From the NCBI GenBank assembly GCA_037952775.1, contig JBANAY010000003.1, positions 31,992,001 through 32,056,000 of the forward strand: a stretch of DNA of 64,000 nt, read 5' to 3'. The DNA is from Clonostachys chloroleuca. Its lineage: Eukaryota > Ascomycota > Sordariomycetes > Hypocreales > Bionectriaceae. Both the position numbers and the translations under genes were made by a program. The notes under the pieces are model-generated. The model saw only the letters and a program-made list of their open reading frames with translations, had not been told where the DNA came from and did not search any database. Shown piece by piece: positions 1 through 12,269 of the stretch; positions within the stretch are counted from its first letter, which is position 1, and every line of letters begins with the position of its first letter.

Positions 1-1951
1 CCTGCCAAAGTTCGAAGGAAGTCGAGAGAGTCTTTTGGTCTCTTTCGACAAGAATGTTCTGGAAAATCAATCGTAGCACTCGCCCATTCAGCCAGCCTTG
101 GGAGGACTCGGATTCCAAGTTGGCAAAAGTCAGCAGGGCTTTCAGGACAGCAAGCCTGACTGAGGTGATGGTATGTCGCAGGAAGGGATACAGGCGTGGG
201 ACCAGGAGCGTGAACGAGCGTTCCTCATCTTGCGCTGCACTTGCCTTCATAGCTTCCAAAACCTCCGGGAAACTGCAGAGAGTGGCCAGAAGATCCATAA
301 TGCGCCCAGTACTGGCGCTCAGGTCATCACCCAGATTTGATAAGCTCTCCCATACAATGCCAATGAGAGCATCCAAAGACCCGGGACGCATCGTGACGAA
401 TTCTTGAGCCATGGGGATGAGTGTTGCAGCACTAACAGCCCTAACATCATCATCCAGATCACCCAGGCCCTTCATCACCGCGCCGACGACGCCGTCAATC
501 ATGTTGTTATCCTGGAGTAGAAGGTCTTTCCTGACGGCAACGACGTATCGAAGCCCAACCATGCCACCATGGCCAACAGCCCATATAGGACGTTCCAGTG
601 TTAGGTCATCCTGCATCACCATTCGGTAGAGGATTTTGTAGATGCTGTAGACAGATTCGGATGGAACATGCTTCAGGACTGAACCCAGAGACTGGCCCAC
701 TGTCTCTCGGATAGGGGCGACTGAAGTGTCAGAGCTGTAGTCGGTGAATCGGTCGAGCATGAGCACGCAGCACAATCGACAGGCGAGGTCGTCGAGCCAT
801 TTCTTATTCAGTCCATCGTTCTCAACTCGCGATTTACCGAGTTGTCTCCCGGCGCCACCTCCCTGCACACGGACCAGCTCTCGCAGGCCCATTGCAGCAC
901 CATGACGAGTTTCCCAGGATGGGTCAAATAGATCCACCTTGAGAAAGTCGCACAGGCGATTGTATGGCCAATCGACTCCTTCCGTTGCTTCGTTCGTTTC
1001 CAGCTCCGACTTGATGGGTATCACAGGGCCTTTGAACTCGCTGACGATTTTCGAATCCTCGTCGACGTCAGTGGGCCGGTCCAAGTTGAAGTAGTCGTTC
1101 ACCTTGCCATTCTTCTTCGTGTCCGTCTCTGCAGCTGGCGTTTCGTCCACCATCCCCTCCGATCCGACAGTCGTCGAGCGCCGTAGAGACAAGTCGCCAA
1201 ATCCACCTTTGCCTTGCGAAGCCTTCATTGCTTCTCTCTTGCGTTTTCGTTTGAGGACATTCAGCTGTCTCGAGCTAAGTTGTGACTCTTCAGCGTGTTG
1301 TGAGAGGCCATCGCTTCGTTGCTGGCCATTGCTAGTGCTGTGGTCGATGGGGGTCATGGGAGCAGCCTGGCTATCGCCGTTATTATTGACGGCCGGCACC
1401 TCTTCATCCTCAAATTTGCGACCAAGGAGCCCAAGACGTCCAATGAGTGTCTTTTTCTGGTGATCAAGACGAGATTGAGGATCCAGCGAAGCAAGACCAT
1501 ATTCAATAGCTCCACCTCGTAACAGTTCTCGTCCATACTTGAGGATCATTTCGACATCAAGCGTTTCTAATCGGAAATGATCTTCGTCTGGCAGTGTGAC
1601 CTCTCGCTCTTCCTCTTTCTTAATGTGGCCATTCTCTCCACTTAATTCATCGTCCTCTTCCTTTTGCTTCTTTACCTCAGCTTCCTCCTTCTTTGGTTCA
1701 TCAGGCCCATCCTCCAAGTTGGGATCATGGACAGGGGCATGCTCCACGATTTTCCCAATAGCCTTGGCTGCTGTGCTCCTGGTTTCCCACTCTTTGTGCC
1801 GCAGGTATGGTACAACCCGGGATAATAGGTTGAAAAGCTCATCTGGGTGTTGCTTCTGCCAGTCAGCCAGTTGGTTGACAGCAGTGTCTCTAATGAGCCT
1901 TGTACTACCAGTCTCCAAGATGGTGACCAGTCTATCAAGTCTTGAAGCCAT
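1..1951 (-). CDS. MOT1: Mot1/BTAF1 TBP-associated ATPase, N-terminal part (3' end outside window)
   Basis: Mot1 is the Swi2/Snf2-family ATPase that removes TATA-binding protein from DNA and so redistributes it between promoters in the nucleus. The minus-strand frame opens at the ATG at 1951 and runs without stop or intron to the window edge, giving about 650 residues. The N-terminus starts MASRLDRLVTILETG and continues with HEAT-type helices (for example around DELFNLLSRVVPYLRHK), which is the TBP-embracing HEAT array of the family. An acidic/lysine-rich linker and a basic KRKRKREAMK stretch follow, then further HEAT repeats. The Snf2 ATPase domain is expected beyond the left edge, since family members are about 1,900 residues long. 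The start is chosen because it matches the family N-terminus and no upstream in-frame ATG extends it. Identification rests on remembered family sequence; the partial state is due only to the window boundary. Confidence 0.93.
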   Translation of the reverse strand, partial: MASRLDRLVTILETGSTRLIRDTAVNQLADWQKQHPDELFNLLSRVVPYLRHKEWETRSTAAKAIGKIVEHAPVHDPNLEDGPDEPKKEEAEVKKQKEEDDELSGENGHIKKEEEREVTLPDEDHFRLETLDVEMILKYGRELLRGGAIEYGLASLDPQSRLDHQKKTLIGRLGLLGRKFEDEEVPAVNNNGDSQAAPMTPIDHSTSNGQQRSDGLSQHAEESQLSSRQLNVLKRKRKREAMKASQGKGGFGDLSLRRSTTVGSEGMVDETPAAETDTKKNGKVNDYFNLDRPTDVDEDSKIVSEFKGPVIPIKSELETNEATEGVDWPYNRLCDFLKVDLFDPSWETRHGAAMGLRELVRVQGGGAGRQLGKSRVENDGLNKKWLDDLACRLCCVLMLDRFTDYSSDTSVAPIRETVGQSLGSVLKHVPSESVYSIYKILYRMVMQDDLTLERPIWAVGHGGMVGLRYVVAVRKDLLLQDNNMIDGVVGAVMKGLGDLDDDVRAVSAATLIPMAQEFVTMRPGSLDALIGIVWESLSNLGDDLSASTGRIMDLLATLCSFPEVLEAMKASAAQDEERSFTLLVPRLYPFLRHTITSVRLAVLKALLTFANLESESSQGWLNGRVLRLIFQNILVERDQKTLSTSFELWQ

Positions 1952-2584
1952 GTTGGTTGGAGCTCTAGTTCGTCCTAATCATGTGCATGACAAGGCGCTT
2001 TTCCCAAGTTAGATATGGACGACGCAGAGGTTGGAAAGAAAAGGCAGCCAGGGGCAACAAGCGCAACATCCACTACACTCCCACTTAAATAAATAAAGAA
2101 ATCAAAAAGGAACAATGCTGGAGTCATGAGCAAAACTTCGCTTGAGATAGGCATTGCTGCTAGGTCGATACAGCCGAATGTAAGGAAGGGAATGTGTGTT
2201 TAGGCAGTATGTAACACTCAGAACAAGGATGAATGTCTGGAATACACAACGGTGATACAGGTACAAAGCGCAAGGGTAAGAGACAGGCATGGGATAAGAC
2301 AAAGGCAAATGTTATGGGAAAACAAAACGCGATTTCGATTTGGATGAACGTGATGTTGCAAATAGAGCCCGACTTCATCTCATCAATACACTTACTTACC
2401 TGTGAATATCAGGCGGGTTTGTTTTCCCGGAGATTAGCCGGGCTGTGTGTGGGCAGAAAAATCGGCCAAGCCACTGCCTTAGATGCACCTGTTCAGTAGT
2501 AATTGTGCAAGGAATGTGGGTGGTGAACGGAAATGCGCTCATTCACTAAAGAAATTCATCGCAGCTGCCGGGGTGGTTTGCGCA

Positions 2585-2592
2585 TATATATA
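2585..2592. promoter_or_regulatory. Possible TATA element (TATATATA)
   Basis: An eight-base TATATATA palindrome lies about 630 nt upstream of the MOT1 start codon. It could be a TATA element for a transcript with a long leader on either strand. The distance is large and the motif is short, so this is only a candidate. Confidence 0.22.
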
Positions 2593-5217
2593 GATGAATT
2601 AGAGTGAGAGGTGACCTGGAGCTCGCTGTGGCTGGTGGTGATGATGTGGGCGGTGCAGGCCTCCAAATGTGTGGTGGTGCTGGCTGCTGCGGTGTCGTAA
2701 TATGTATTGCGCTCCTCGGGCTCGGGGTGCAGCACAGCTGCTGGGCGGGCAGGAGTGGATTGGGAGAAATCGGGTGGAGGGCAGGCCGGGCCTTGTATAT
2801 GTTGGTTACCTGTATTTTTATACACGGGTCGCGCGGCCCATCAGCAGGCTCCTTCCCTTCCCCCCCCCAACGGTTCCCTGCTGGCCAGTCGCTTAATTTC
2901 CCTTTTTGCCTTTGGCTAGGGTGGTTTAGGAGGCCCCTGCTCCAGCCTCCTGAGAGTCCCGTTGGTCCTGACTACTAGTTACGCCATTGCTGCCCCTCCA
3001 CTGCTTGAAGCCTTTTATTTAGTGACCTGGTAGACTGACGCTTCCATCATTCTTGTTTGGGGTCGCGGCTCACGGACTCCAGAGCAAAAATTAGCCAACT
3101 AGTGCTTCCAAGCCGTCTTCCATTCGCCAATCCCGAGGCTGTAGGTAGCAATCAGGTAGCAAACAACACCGTCGAAGTCAGCCACTCAGCCCTTTGATCT
3201 AGTGTTACCTACTATTTGGTGCTTAGACTACCATCAGCAGCAATCCGGGGATGCTGAGGGTGGTCCAGCTGCCACCAAGCTGCCCATTGGCATGAATGCA
3301 TGACGAAATTCCTGAGGGCCAGTGAGCAGGCGCTCAGTCATCCATCCACCTAAGCTTTTCATTTGGCAAATGCCCGAGGACTCTTCGTAGGCGGTGACAA
3401 GGACTGCTGACGGTGATGCGAAAGAGGACAAAATCCAACGACTCAAAGAGATGGTCCGCGACGATATGAACCCATGCCACCCGGTGAAATTTGCTGCCTC
3501 AGTGCCACCCTTGCATGATCGACCACCGGTGCTTGTTGCCAGATGGAGTCCGGCGATTTACCATGTGCCACTAACACATGTCCATCTGTGCGGAAGCTGC
3601 CTAGATGCAGGTGCGCGCTCGGCGGGACCCAGCAGCGTCTCGGTCTATGGTGGTAGCGGGGATGCGATGGATTAAGGTCGAGCCCATCGCTTCCATCACC
3701 AACAATGGTGATGTGCTCCTGGACAGAGCAGCTGCGCCTGAGGGTAAGTTGCAGGGTACACCCCGAACCACCAGTGTGAGCACGGTTGACAGATCTTTCC
3801 AGCCACCTGCAGTGACAACTTATTACAAGACACATCTGACACTAACGCGCCAAGCCCCCATAGACCAGTCCGAATTTGGATTGGGCTGCCGTAAAGATGA
3901 TTCTTTATCTATGTACCTACTTTCCCGTTGCCAGCAGCTGCCAAGCGGCATTGGCTTTTTCGGTACCTGGCCGCTCCCCAGCTTCAGGATGATCCAATTA
4001 CCTGTTGCTGTGGATAGCGCCATCAAAGCTGTCCTCTCGATAGATTGAATGTACCTACCACACAGCCAACTCGGAGAGGCAAATCCATGGTCAATTATCG
4101 ATCCTATTATCACATGCGCTGGTGGTGGTTGCTGGTTGCGTCAATTACGCTGGTCAGCTTGGTGATCGGACGCTTGGTTCTTCGCACTTGAGCAAGACAT
4201 CGTTTCGCTTCCTGCCGATTTCTGACATTTTCTTTTTTTTTCTGGGGTTGGAAGGGAAAGGGAAGGCTCTAGCTAGGTAAGCATCGGATAAGCGTGGCAA
4301 TTTTGCTCGAACTATTCGTGATTGAGTTCTTGGGCCAGTAAACTTGCGTGTCACCTCGCCCTGGAGGTCCGCATCTGGGTACATCAGTACTAGCAGGTGA
4401 TACAATCGTAATCGGGTGATGTTATTACTCTGCGACCTGTACCGAAACTGCAGGACGCCCTTCTCGGAAAGAGGCACAGATTGTGGCGCATGGGGCACAT
4501 TCTACCTAGTCACACATTGGTACCTAGGAGAGCTAATCGTTGCCCAAGATGTAAAACCTGGGGATAGAGCTGCCCCTGCAGATGGATTGCAGCAGAGTGC
4601 GACAGTGTGTACAAGCTCGAGAAATGATCCTGGTTGCTGGTGAAGCTGCCCGTGCGAGGAGAGGCTTCAGTGTCGGTCGGGCCTTAGCACGAGGATACCC
4701 GGTACTGCTTGACTCTAGTGATGGTGGGTGTGTCTGGTATTGCGGTAGCAATGTGTGATAAAATACCGTGTCATTATGAATGGTCGACGAGAGCTGCATG
4801 GTGTGATAACTTTTCATACAGCAGAACCGGCCTCAATTGGACTGATCATATGCTACATATACATCGTGGGGTAGCTTCTTTTCAAGACGCAGGCGACCTG
4901 GGCTATCCCTGGTACATGTCGAAGAACGACCACTAAGTCCATGACGAAGGTGGTGTTAAAACAACACAAGAATAGTGATTCCAACCGACAATACTGATTT
5001 AAAATACAACGAGTAGTACAAGACTAACATGCACTGAGATGCGCTGATGCAGCTAAGTAGGCAGACACCCGTCAACGGAGCCTCGGGAGCAAGGTATAGG
5101 GTAGCCAAACTGCACGTGGTACAGGAGGAAAGTGCGTTCAGCTTAGGTAGGAAGGCGCGCCTGCCAATGGGCAGCCCACATCCTCCAGGTTAAACACTTA
5201 ATCGCGGTTTGGGTCGG

Positions 5218-5223
5218 ACGCGT
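5218..5223. promoter_or_regulatory. MCB-like element (ACGCGT) upstream of SMC3
   Basis: The palindrome ACGCGT sits 113 nt upstream of the SMC3 start codon. In yeasts the MBF complex binds this MluI cell-cycle box and drives G1/S genes, cohesin subunits among them, so placement before SMC3 is biologically sensible. The same hexamer also occurs elsewhere in the window (for example near 18935, 26243 and 49130), so chance occurrence is quite possible. Confidence 0.35.
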
Positions 5224-5335
5224 CGAATTGCTCCTCACCACACGCAACCACGCTCGACCGAGCGCAGGCAGATCTACAGATTGTCGACACTTCTGCCGTC
5301 CTTATGCCACGCACCAGTGACAATTAAAACTCACC

Positions 5336-8300
5336 ATGTATATCAAACAGATCATCATCCAAGGCTTTAAAAGGTGCGATTGCCCACGGAACACGCGCCG
5401 TTATCTTGTTGCTATCGCTGACCAAATTTCTGCAGCTACAAGGACCAGACCGTCATCGAACCATTTTCGCCTAAAACAAACGTAATTGTTGGTCGCAATG
5501 GATCTGGGAAGAGTAACTTCTTCGCAGCTATTCGGTTTGTCCTTAGCGATGCCTACACCCAGATGAGCCGAGAGGAGCGCCAGGGTCTTCTCCATGAAGG
5601 CTCTGGCTCCGCTGTCATGTCAGCCTACGTCGAGGTGATTTTTGACAATAGCGACGACCGCTTTCCTACTGGCAACAAGGAGGTTACATTGCGCCGAACC
5701 ATCGGGCTGAAGAAGGACGAATACTCGGTCGATCGCAAAGTGGTTACCAAGACCGACGTGATGAATCTCCTCGAAGCTGCAGGATTTTCGAGGTCAAACC
5801 CATACTACATCGTACCCCAGGGCCGCGTCACCGCCTTGACCAATATGAAGGAATCAGAAAGACTCAACCTCCTTAAGGAAGTTGCCGGAACACAGGTGTA
5901 CGAAACTCGTCGTGCAGAGTCGCTAAAGATCATGAACGAGACCAACAATAAGCGGGAAAAGATTGATGAACTTCTCGAATACATCAAAGAGCGCCTCAGC
6001 GAGCTCGAGGAAGAGAAGGAAGAATTACGGGGCTACCAGGACAAAGACCGCGAGAGGCGTTGCCTTGAGTATGCCTACCATTACCGCGAGCAGGTTACGA
6101 TTCAAGAAGCACTCGAGGAAATTGACTCAGCTCGTCAAGACGGCATTGACACAACAGACTCAAGCCGCTCAGACTTGCTCGAGACCAAGAAAGCTATTTC
6201 CAAGCTGGATACTGAGATGCACAAACTGCAAAGAGAGATGGAGCTGCTTCAAATTGATCGACGGCAGCTGGAAGAAGATCGTCGCGATTGCGCAAAGAAC
6301 CTTGCCAAGGTGGAATTGAAGGCTAAAACCCTTAAAGATGGACAGTCTGCACAAGAGTCGGCCCAACACCAGTACTCCACAGAGCTCGCAGCTGTTCAGG
6401 CTGAGATTGCTGCCAAGGAGAAGGAATTGTCGCAAATCAACCCCAACTATATTAAAACCAAGGCCGAAGAGGACGAGGTTCGCAGAAATCTGGACAGTGT
6501 CGAAGGTCGGCGCACCAGGCTTTTCGCCAAGCAAAATCGGGGTTCTCGCTTCAAGAACAAGTCAGAGCGCGATGCGTTCCTCAGAAGTGAGATCGAGGAA
6601 CTTTCCAATACTATCATGGAGCAAAAGGCCAACAAGATCGACGCTGACGAGGAAGTTGCAAGAGTCAACGATGCTATCGCTCGGGCAGAGGAGAATGTCG
6701 CTGCGCTGAGAGCTAACCTGGCCAATTATAGCGGTGACAGGGCAAAGTTGGTAGAAGAGGTCAATAAGGCGCAAGACAAACTTGAACGTCTCAACGATGA
6801 GCGAAAGCTACTTCGACGTGAAGACGAAAAGCTCAGCTCGCACATTTCAAACGCCAGGCAAGAAAAGGATCAGGCCGAGAAGGAGCTGAGACACACAATG
6901 GACCGGGAGGTTGCTCGAGGTCTGGCTACGATCCGGCGACTAAAACAGGAACAAGACATTCCTGGGACATATGGACCTTTGGCCGATCTCCTTGAAGTTA
7001 ATGATGCCTATAGAGTGGCCGTGGAGCAAACTGCTGGCGGTCGCCTGTTCCACTACGTCGTTGACAACGAGGAAACAGCAAGCTACTTGCTCAACATCCT
7101 CCATAAACAGCATGGTGGACGTGTAACCTGCTTGCCGCTCTCCCGCCTTCGACCTCGACCCGTGAATATGCCTAGGGCTCATGACGCGGTGCCGTTGCTC
7201 AGCAAGATCACTTATGATTCAAAGTTTGAAAGGGCATTTCAGCACATCTTCGGAAATACCGTCGTTTGTCCAAATCTTCAAGTTGCAGCACAGTATTCAA
7301 GAAGTCACGGTGTTGATAGCATTACACCCGAAGGTGATACTACCAACAGGCGTGGTGCGTTGAGTGGTGGTTGGATTGATCCTCAAAAGTCGCGTCTTAA
7401 GGCCGTCAGAGCTGCTAATAAATGGAGAGATGAGTACGAGAAGCTCGCACAGCAGTCTCGCGACATACGCCGATCGATCGAGGCCAAGGATCAGGAAATC
7501 ACGAATGCCATGTCGGAGCTGTCCAAGGCTGATCAGAGATTGCGACAGGCTGATGATGGTCTCGGACCTTCTAGACGTGAGCTGGAGAACATGACCTCTT
7601 ACCTCGAGAACTCTCGCGCCCGCCTTGACACTGCCATTAGGCGGCGCGATACGGTCGACATGAACATGAGTGGTTTCCTTGACGATCGCTCGGCTCATGA
7701 GCAAGAACTGACAACAGACTTCAAGAAGAGCCTGACGGCGGCTGAGGAGAGAGAGTTGGAAGAATGCAGTACCCAAACGCAACAGCTGCAGAAGCAGTGG
7801 AGCGAGATAAGCAACACCCGAAGGCAACTTGAGAGCAGAAAGCAGGTTCTTGAAGCTGATCTCCGCCAGAATCTTCAGCTCAAGCTTGATCAGCTGAACG
7901 GGCAGGCCTTTGATGCCTTAGCTTCAGGATCTACTTCGGAAGGCCTGAAGGAGGTCAAGCGAGAGCTCAAGAAGGCGCAAAAGGCTTCTGAGACTGTTGA
8001 GGCCGAGCTTCAAGAGATCGAGGCGAAAATGGAGCAGCTAGGCCACCGTATGGACCAGAATGTCAATGAAAAATCTGAACATGAGCAAACGCAAGCCGAG
8101 ATCTCACACCGGATCGAGAAGCAACAGAAACGAGTAGAGAAGAACCTCGCCAAAAAGAGTATTCTCACGAACCAGCTGGCTGAATGTGCCAAGAACATTC
8201 GTGACCTTGGTGTTCTTCCAGAGGAAGCGTTTGACAAATATGAGAACATGGAAACTAAAACGGTATGTTTGAAAATTATTATCCCACGTGTTTTGAAACC

Positions 8301-9120
8301 TATCTAACCTCGCCACGTGCTTAGATCAATTCGAGACTGAAGAGGGTGAATGAGGCCCTAAAGAAGTACAAACATGTCAACAAGAAGGCATTTGAGCAAT
8401 ACAACAGCTTCACATCTCAGCAGGATCAGCTGATGAAGCGGCGCACTGAGCTCGACCAGTCTCAGACCTCCATCGAGGACCTCGTCAAACATCTTGACCA
8501 ACGGAAAGACGAAGCCATCGAACGTACTTTCAAGCAAGTCTCGAAGGAATTCTCTACAATATTTGGCAAGCTCGTGCCAGCTGGGCATGGCCGTCTCATT
8601 ATCCAACGCCGGACCGACCGACGACAGGAGCCGGAGGAGTCGGATGAAGAAGCAGGCCGCACTGTAGAGAACTACATTGGTGTGGGCATCAGCGTCTCCT
8701 TCAATTCCAAGCACCTTGACGAGCAGCAGAGAATCCAGCAACTCAGTGGTGGCCAGAAGAGTAAGTGTATCCCAAACCCCTATTACGTGAGCAGAGTGCT
8801 AACGGCTTTATCTCTCTTTAGGTTTGTGTGCTCTGTGCCTCATTTTTGCGCTGCAAGCCACAGAAAGCAGTCCTATGGTCATTTTCGACGAGGTTGATGC
8901 CAATCTCGATGCCCAGTACCGAACAGCTGTTGCAGACCTTCTGCAGTCCATCTCTGATGAGATTGGTACTCAATTCATCTGCACAACTTTCCGCCCCGAG
9001 ATTGTCTACGTAGCGGACAAGAGCTACGGTGTGACGTTCCGTAACAAGACCAGTTCCATCAACTGTGTCAGCACTGAAGATGCTCTGGAGTTCGTGGAAG
9101 GCCAGGCTAGACCCAATTAA
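5336..9120 (+). CDS. SMC3: Cohesin subunit Smc3
   Basis: Smc3 forms the cohesin ring with Smc1 and the kleisin, holding sister chromatids together and extruding loops. Exons: 5336-5373, 5436-8262, 8325-8760, 8822-9120; 1,199 residues, a normal length. The N-terminal ATPase half has Walker A GRNGSGKS at residues 32-39 and the acetylation pair K105-K106 in LKKDE, the Eco1 target. Long coiled coils flank a hinge at roughly residues 520-680, which contains the GGRLFHYVV and GGWIDPQKSRLKA stretches. The C-terminal half carries the signature LSGGQKS and Walker B VIFDEVDANLD. The third intron splits the serine codon of the signature motif. The start is fixed by the family N-terminus MYIKQIIIQGFKSY, which requires a 38-nt first exon. 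All splice sites are GT-AG and restore frame. Complete and apparently intact. Confidence 0.97.
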
Positions 9121-9599
9121 AAGATTATTATTTATTACCTTGTTCTTTGAATCTTTGGGTACATGGCGACCCGGGATTTTGCTCACATTTGCAGGACAGA
9201 CAAGGGCGTTGGGCGTTTTCGCATATGGAATTCCATTGAAACTTGGGGTGGAGCAGATGACCGAATTGTATTTTCTACTTGAATCTGCGGCTTTTGATAA
9301 CGAGAAAGGGTTAGATGAGGACTACAATGGAACTTGGCGGCTTATTGCTTTCCCCTGTCAGACTTAATGCAAACGTGAAGCATCACTGTTTGTTTGTTTG
9401 CGATTAGTTGAAGACAGATACTTCAATACACACTTTAGCCATGAACAAGCCCCTTTGTCCTGAATCCTCGTGGGCAGGTATAATAAGTGATGGTCTAGAT
9501 AAATACAAATACTAGTATCGGACCACGTTGATGAATTTTGTGTACAGAATGTATACATGGGTGCTAATATTACAGGCGTCCTGCGGCTCAAATCCACCA
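9121..9599. other. Convergent 3' region between SMC3 and mL46
   Basis: The 479 nt between the two stop codons hold only AT-rich 3' untranslated sequence of both genes. No coding or RNA feature was seen. Confidence 0.7.
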
Positions 9600-10782
9600 C
9601 TACCTATCCGACATCATGTTGCGCACACCCTTGAAGTCTTGGGGCGACAACTCCTTCTCCAGCTCTTCCCTCGTCAGCCATTTGAAGTCAGTGTAGCCGA
9701 ATGGGTTGTCCTTGAGATCCGCCTGGCCAGCCATGATGCGTCCCTTGAGGAAGAATGTCTTCTCTCCCTTGCTCTTGACAACACCACTTGCGTCACGGAC
9801 GGGCTCCTTCACCGTGTGGGCAACAGGGACACGGCCAACGATCCAGGTGTTCATGTTGACCCCGGCAGCTTGGTCGAGGACTCTTTGGGCGCACTGTCGA
9901 ACGGGTTGTCAGCGCTCTTCATTCTCTCTCATCATTACAGAAGGAAACCAGGTGGTTCTGCAAATAAAGAGGGGGCAAACTTACCTGGTGCAGATTCTCG
10001 CCATCGGGGATGACGTCGGCTGGGAAGGACCAGCCGTCCTTGCCCTTGACGACTAGATAGAGGGTCCTGTCCATCGCGCGGTCCAGCCTCTTGACATCGG
10101 CCTTCTTGTCCGCCTCGGACAGCCGCTCATTCGGCGGCTCGACGGGCTGGACGTCGGCCGCGGGGATGATCTCTGCGTCGTCCGACACGCGCGCCTCGGC
10201 GTCCTTGAGGATGGCCCTGACGATGCTCTCCTGGGAGCTCAGCCCGTCGCCCACCCTCAGCTCGTCGTCCCAGGCCGCCGCGCTCTTGCCGTGGTACACT
10301 CCCAGCTCCTTGGCGACGGTGCCCTGGCGCTCCTTGACCTTGAGGTCCCAGTCTATGCGGCGGGCCGTGTCGGGCTTGAAGTAGACGTTTGTGACGAAGG
10401 GGGTGTTGAGGCGCTCCTCGAGGCGCTTCTGGTAGAAGAAGAAAGCGTTCTCGAACGGGTGCAGCTTCCGGGTGAGGAGGGGGGACGGGTGAGGATGAGG
10501 CCGGAGCGGATGTCGTAGGCGCCCGGCGAGGGTGTCGGCGGCTGTTCAGAGGCTGCGCTGGTGGTCGTGGTGCTTGCCGTCGAGGAGTATAACCGGTTGG
10601 GGGTTCTTGTGTAGGTGGTTGCGCATCTTGAGCAGATGCTGCTGGGGTTTGCTATAGGTCACGAGCAGAAGGGAAAAAAATTAACACTCAAGGTCTGGGG
10701 CCATTGATCCGGGGAATGGGGAGAACCTACAGATTAATGAGCCTTTGAAGACCCGTGCTCCCTTTCCTGAGGCCGCCATCAT
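9600..10782 (-). CDS. MRPL46: Mitochondrial ribosomal protein mL46 (one apparent frameshift)
   Basis: mL46 is a mitochondrial large-subunit ribosomal protein with a Nudix-like fold. Exons on the minus strand: 10731-10782, 9985-10651, 9600-9893. Evidence includes an arginine-rich leader fitting a mitochondrial targeting peptide, the conserved FENAFFFYQKRLEER helix, and the C-terminal block with NTWIVGRVPVAH and YTDFKWLTREELE. The frame is broken at a run of six G (10479-10484). Upstream the frame reads AYDIRSGLILTRPP; the next conserved block LLTRKLHPFE is one base out, and a seventh G would join them. Exon lengths total 1,013 nt, and 1,014 would give 337 residues plus stop. Two adjacent ATGs (10782 and 10779) could start it. 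The 79-nt first intron has a GTAGGT donor, somewhat unusual. The lesion is probably a base-calling error, because this protein is normally essential for respiration. Confidence 0.88.
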
Positions 10783-12269
10783 GTCGGAGTCTCTTTACTG
10801 ACTTCTGGAGAGGTTCAAAAAGCCCAGTGTCGATTTTGATGTAGCTCGAGTCTTGAACTTTTCGATGGTTGGTTGGCGGGTCGCTGTCGGTGCTGACATA
10901 ATGCACTTTCCGTCCTGACCTTGTGCTGGTATTCTGGGACTGAGCTGTCAAGAAGATGTGCTGGGTGGCACAGTGTAAAAACAGTTGGTATTAAATGCTA
11001 TTAAATTTCTGCTTATCGAAATTTATTTACTACAATTACATCTTCGACTTTTTGAGGTTGGTAATATTGATAATCTCACTGGTTCAGGTAGTGAACATCC
11101 AAGCCGGGCCAGGCATAAGTGGTAGCCAGTGATGCGGTGAGATGATTTTAGCCCTTCATTTTATGGATATGGAAAGGATTTCTGGCAGCTAGAATATTAA
11201 GAAATAAATGCAATAGCAATACGATTAAATCGAACATTTCTACTTTTTTTTAATCATGCGAAAAGCCATACCTCAAGGTAAGAAAACATCAAAATGCTCC
11301 GGCGTCTGAACATTTAGGATTACCTAAGTCAAAGCTCGACACAATTGTAGCCTCATTCCCTAGGCCACATCTTCTCCCGTGGGACCCGCAGCAGCTCTTC
11401 CTTTTAGTTGGACCAGCACGCTTCCCTCTTTTCCTTTCTTCTTCCCTCTCCAAGGCACCATTACCTTATCGTCAAGACCTGTTTCCTCCTCCAGAACGTC
11501 CTGACCATTTACGGGCGCCGAGAGTGACTCTCCAAATGCAGTCTTTTTTCGCTAGCGGCACCTGCTGAAAGGATGTTCTATCCTTCTACCTCTCCTACCG
11601 GGTCCTGTTAGATAGATACTGCTGACATTTTTTCCCTTCCCATGTGCTTATCTCATGATCGTCCCACCACCCAAGTAGCTGACCAGCTTCGACATGAAAA
11701 TCAATTGAAAAAAAATTTACCGAGTTTTTCTTGAGTCTCGCACACCGCGCAAGTTTTCGCTGATCCATGCTAATGGAGATTTACCTGATGGTCCTGTTTT
11801 TTTTTGTTCTTCACACAACCATTATCGGTAAACTCCCACAACTTGGAAGTCGCACATTTGCTAAATGTGTAGGTGCGCCGAGTATGTCATCTCGAATATG
11901 CGGCGACATAAAAAGCCTGTCGCTCCGAATGTATATTTGCTCCCGACAGCTGATAGAGTACATTTCCATCCATGTCCCTTGTCGTGTTCCTCGAACCTGT
12001 CGATTTGCTATCTCAACTCCGATACATGAAAGAATCCCCAAATGCTATGGCCTGCATCGGCACACACAAAAATAAAGGCCGATGTTTTATCTAATCATGA
12101 TATTAATAACCGCAAAATCCCAGCCCTGACACGCCGATGCTCGATTTAAGTACAAATCCGGTCAAAAATGCTGGGTATCAAAACCAAATTGAAGCTCCGA
12201 TAAATGCTCAAAAAACGCCCCGCCCTTAACCCATTAGCAAAATGATGACTTCCCGTCCGTGATGGGCAG
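10783..12269. other. Intergenic region upstream of mL46
   Basis: No gene is recognised in this 1.5 kb. It is AT-rich in places (10980-11270, and T-runs near 11245 and 11800) with a pyrimidine-rich tract at 11390-11460. It lies between the 3' end of the RING/PHD gene and the mL46 start, so it holds the mL46 promoter and the RING/PHD 3' UTR. Confidence 0.6.

Larger units (their letters stand above)
1952..5335. other. Intergenic region between divergent MOT1 and SMC3 (3.4 kb)
   Basis: No open frame here has recognisable domains or coding-like composition; the longest are short and compositionally random. The stretch holds a run of nine C at about 2870-2878, a TATATATA word at 2585-2592, a T-rich run near 4230 and a TACCTAGG word at 4521. 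It must contain the promoters and 5' leaders of both flanking genes. No tRNA-like cloverleaf or T-loop consensus was seen. Confidence 0.6.
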
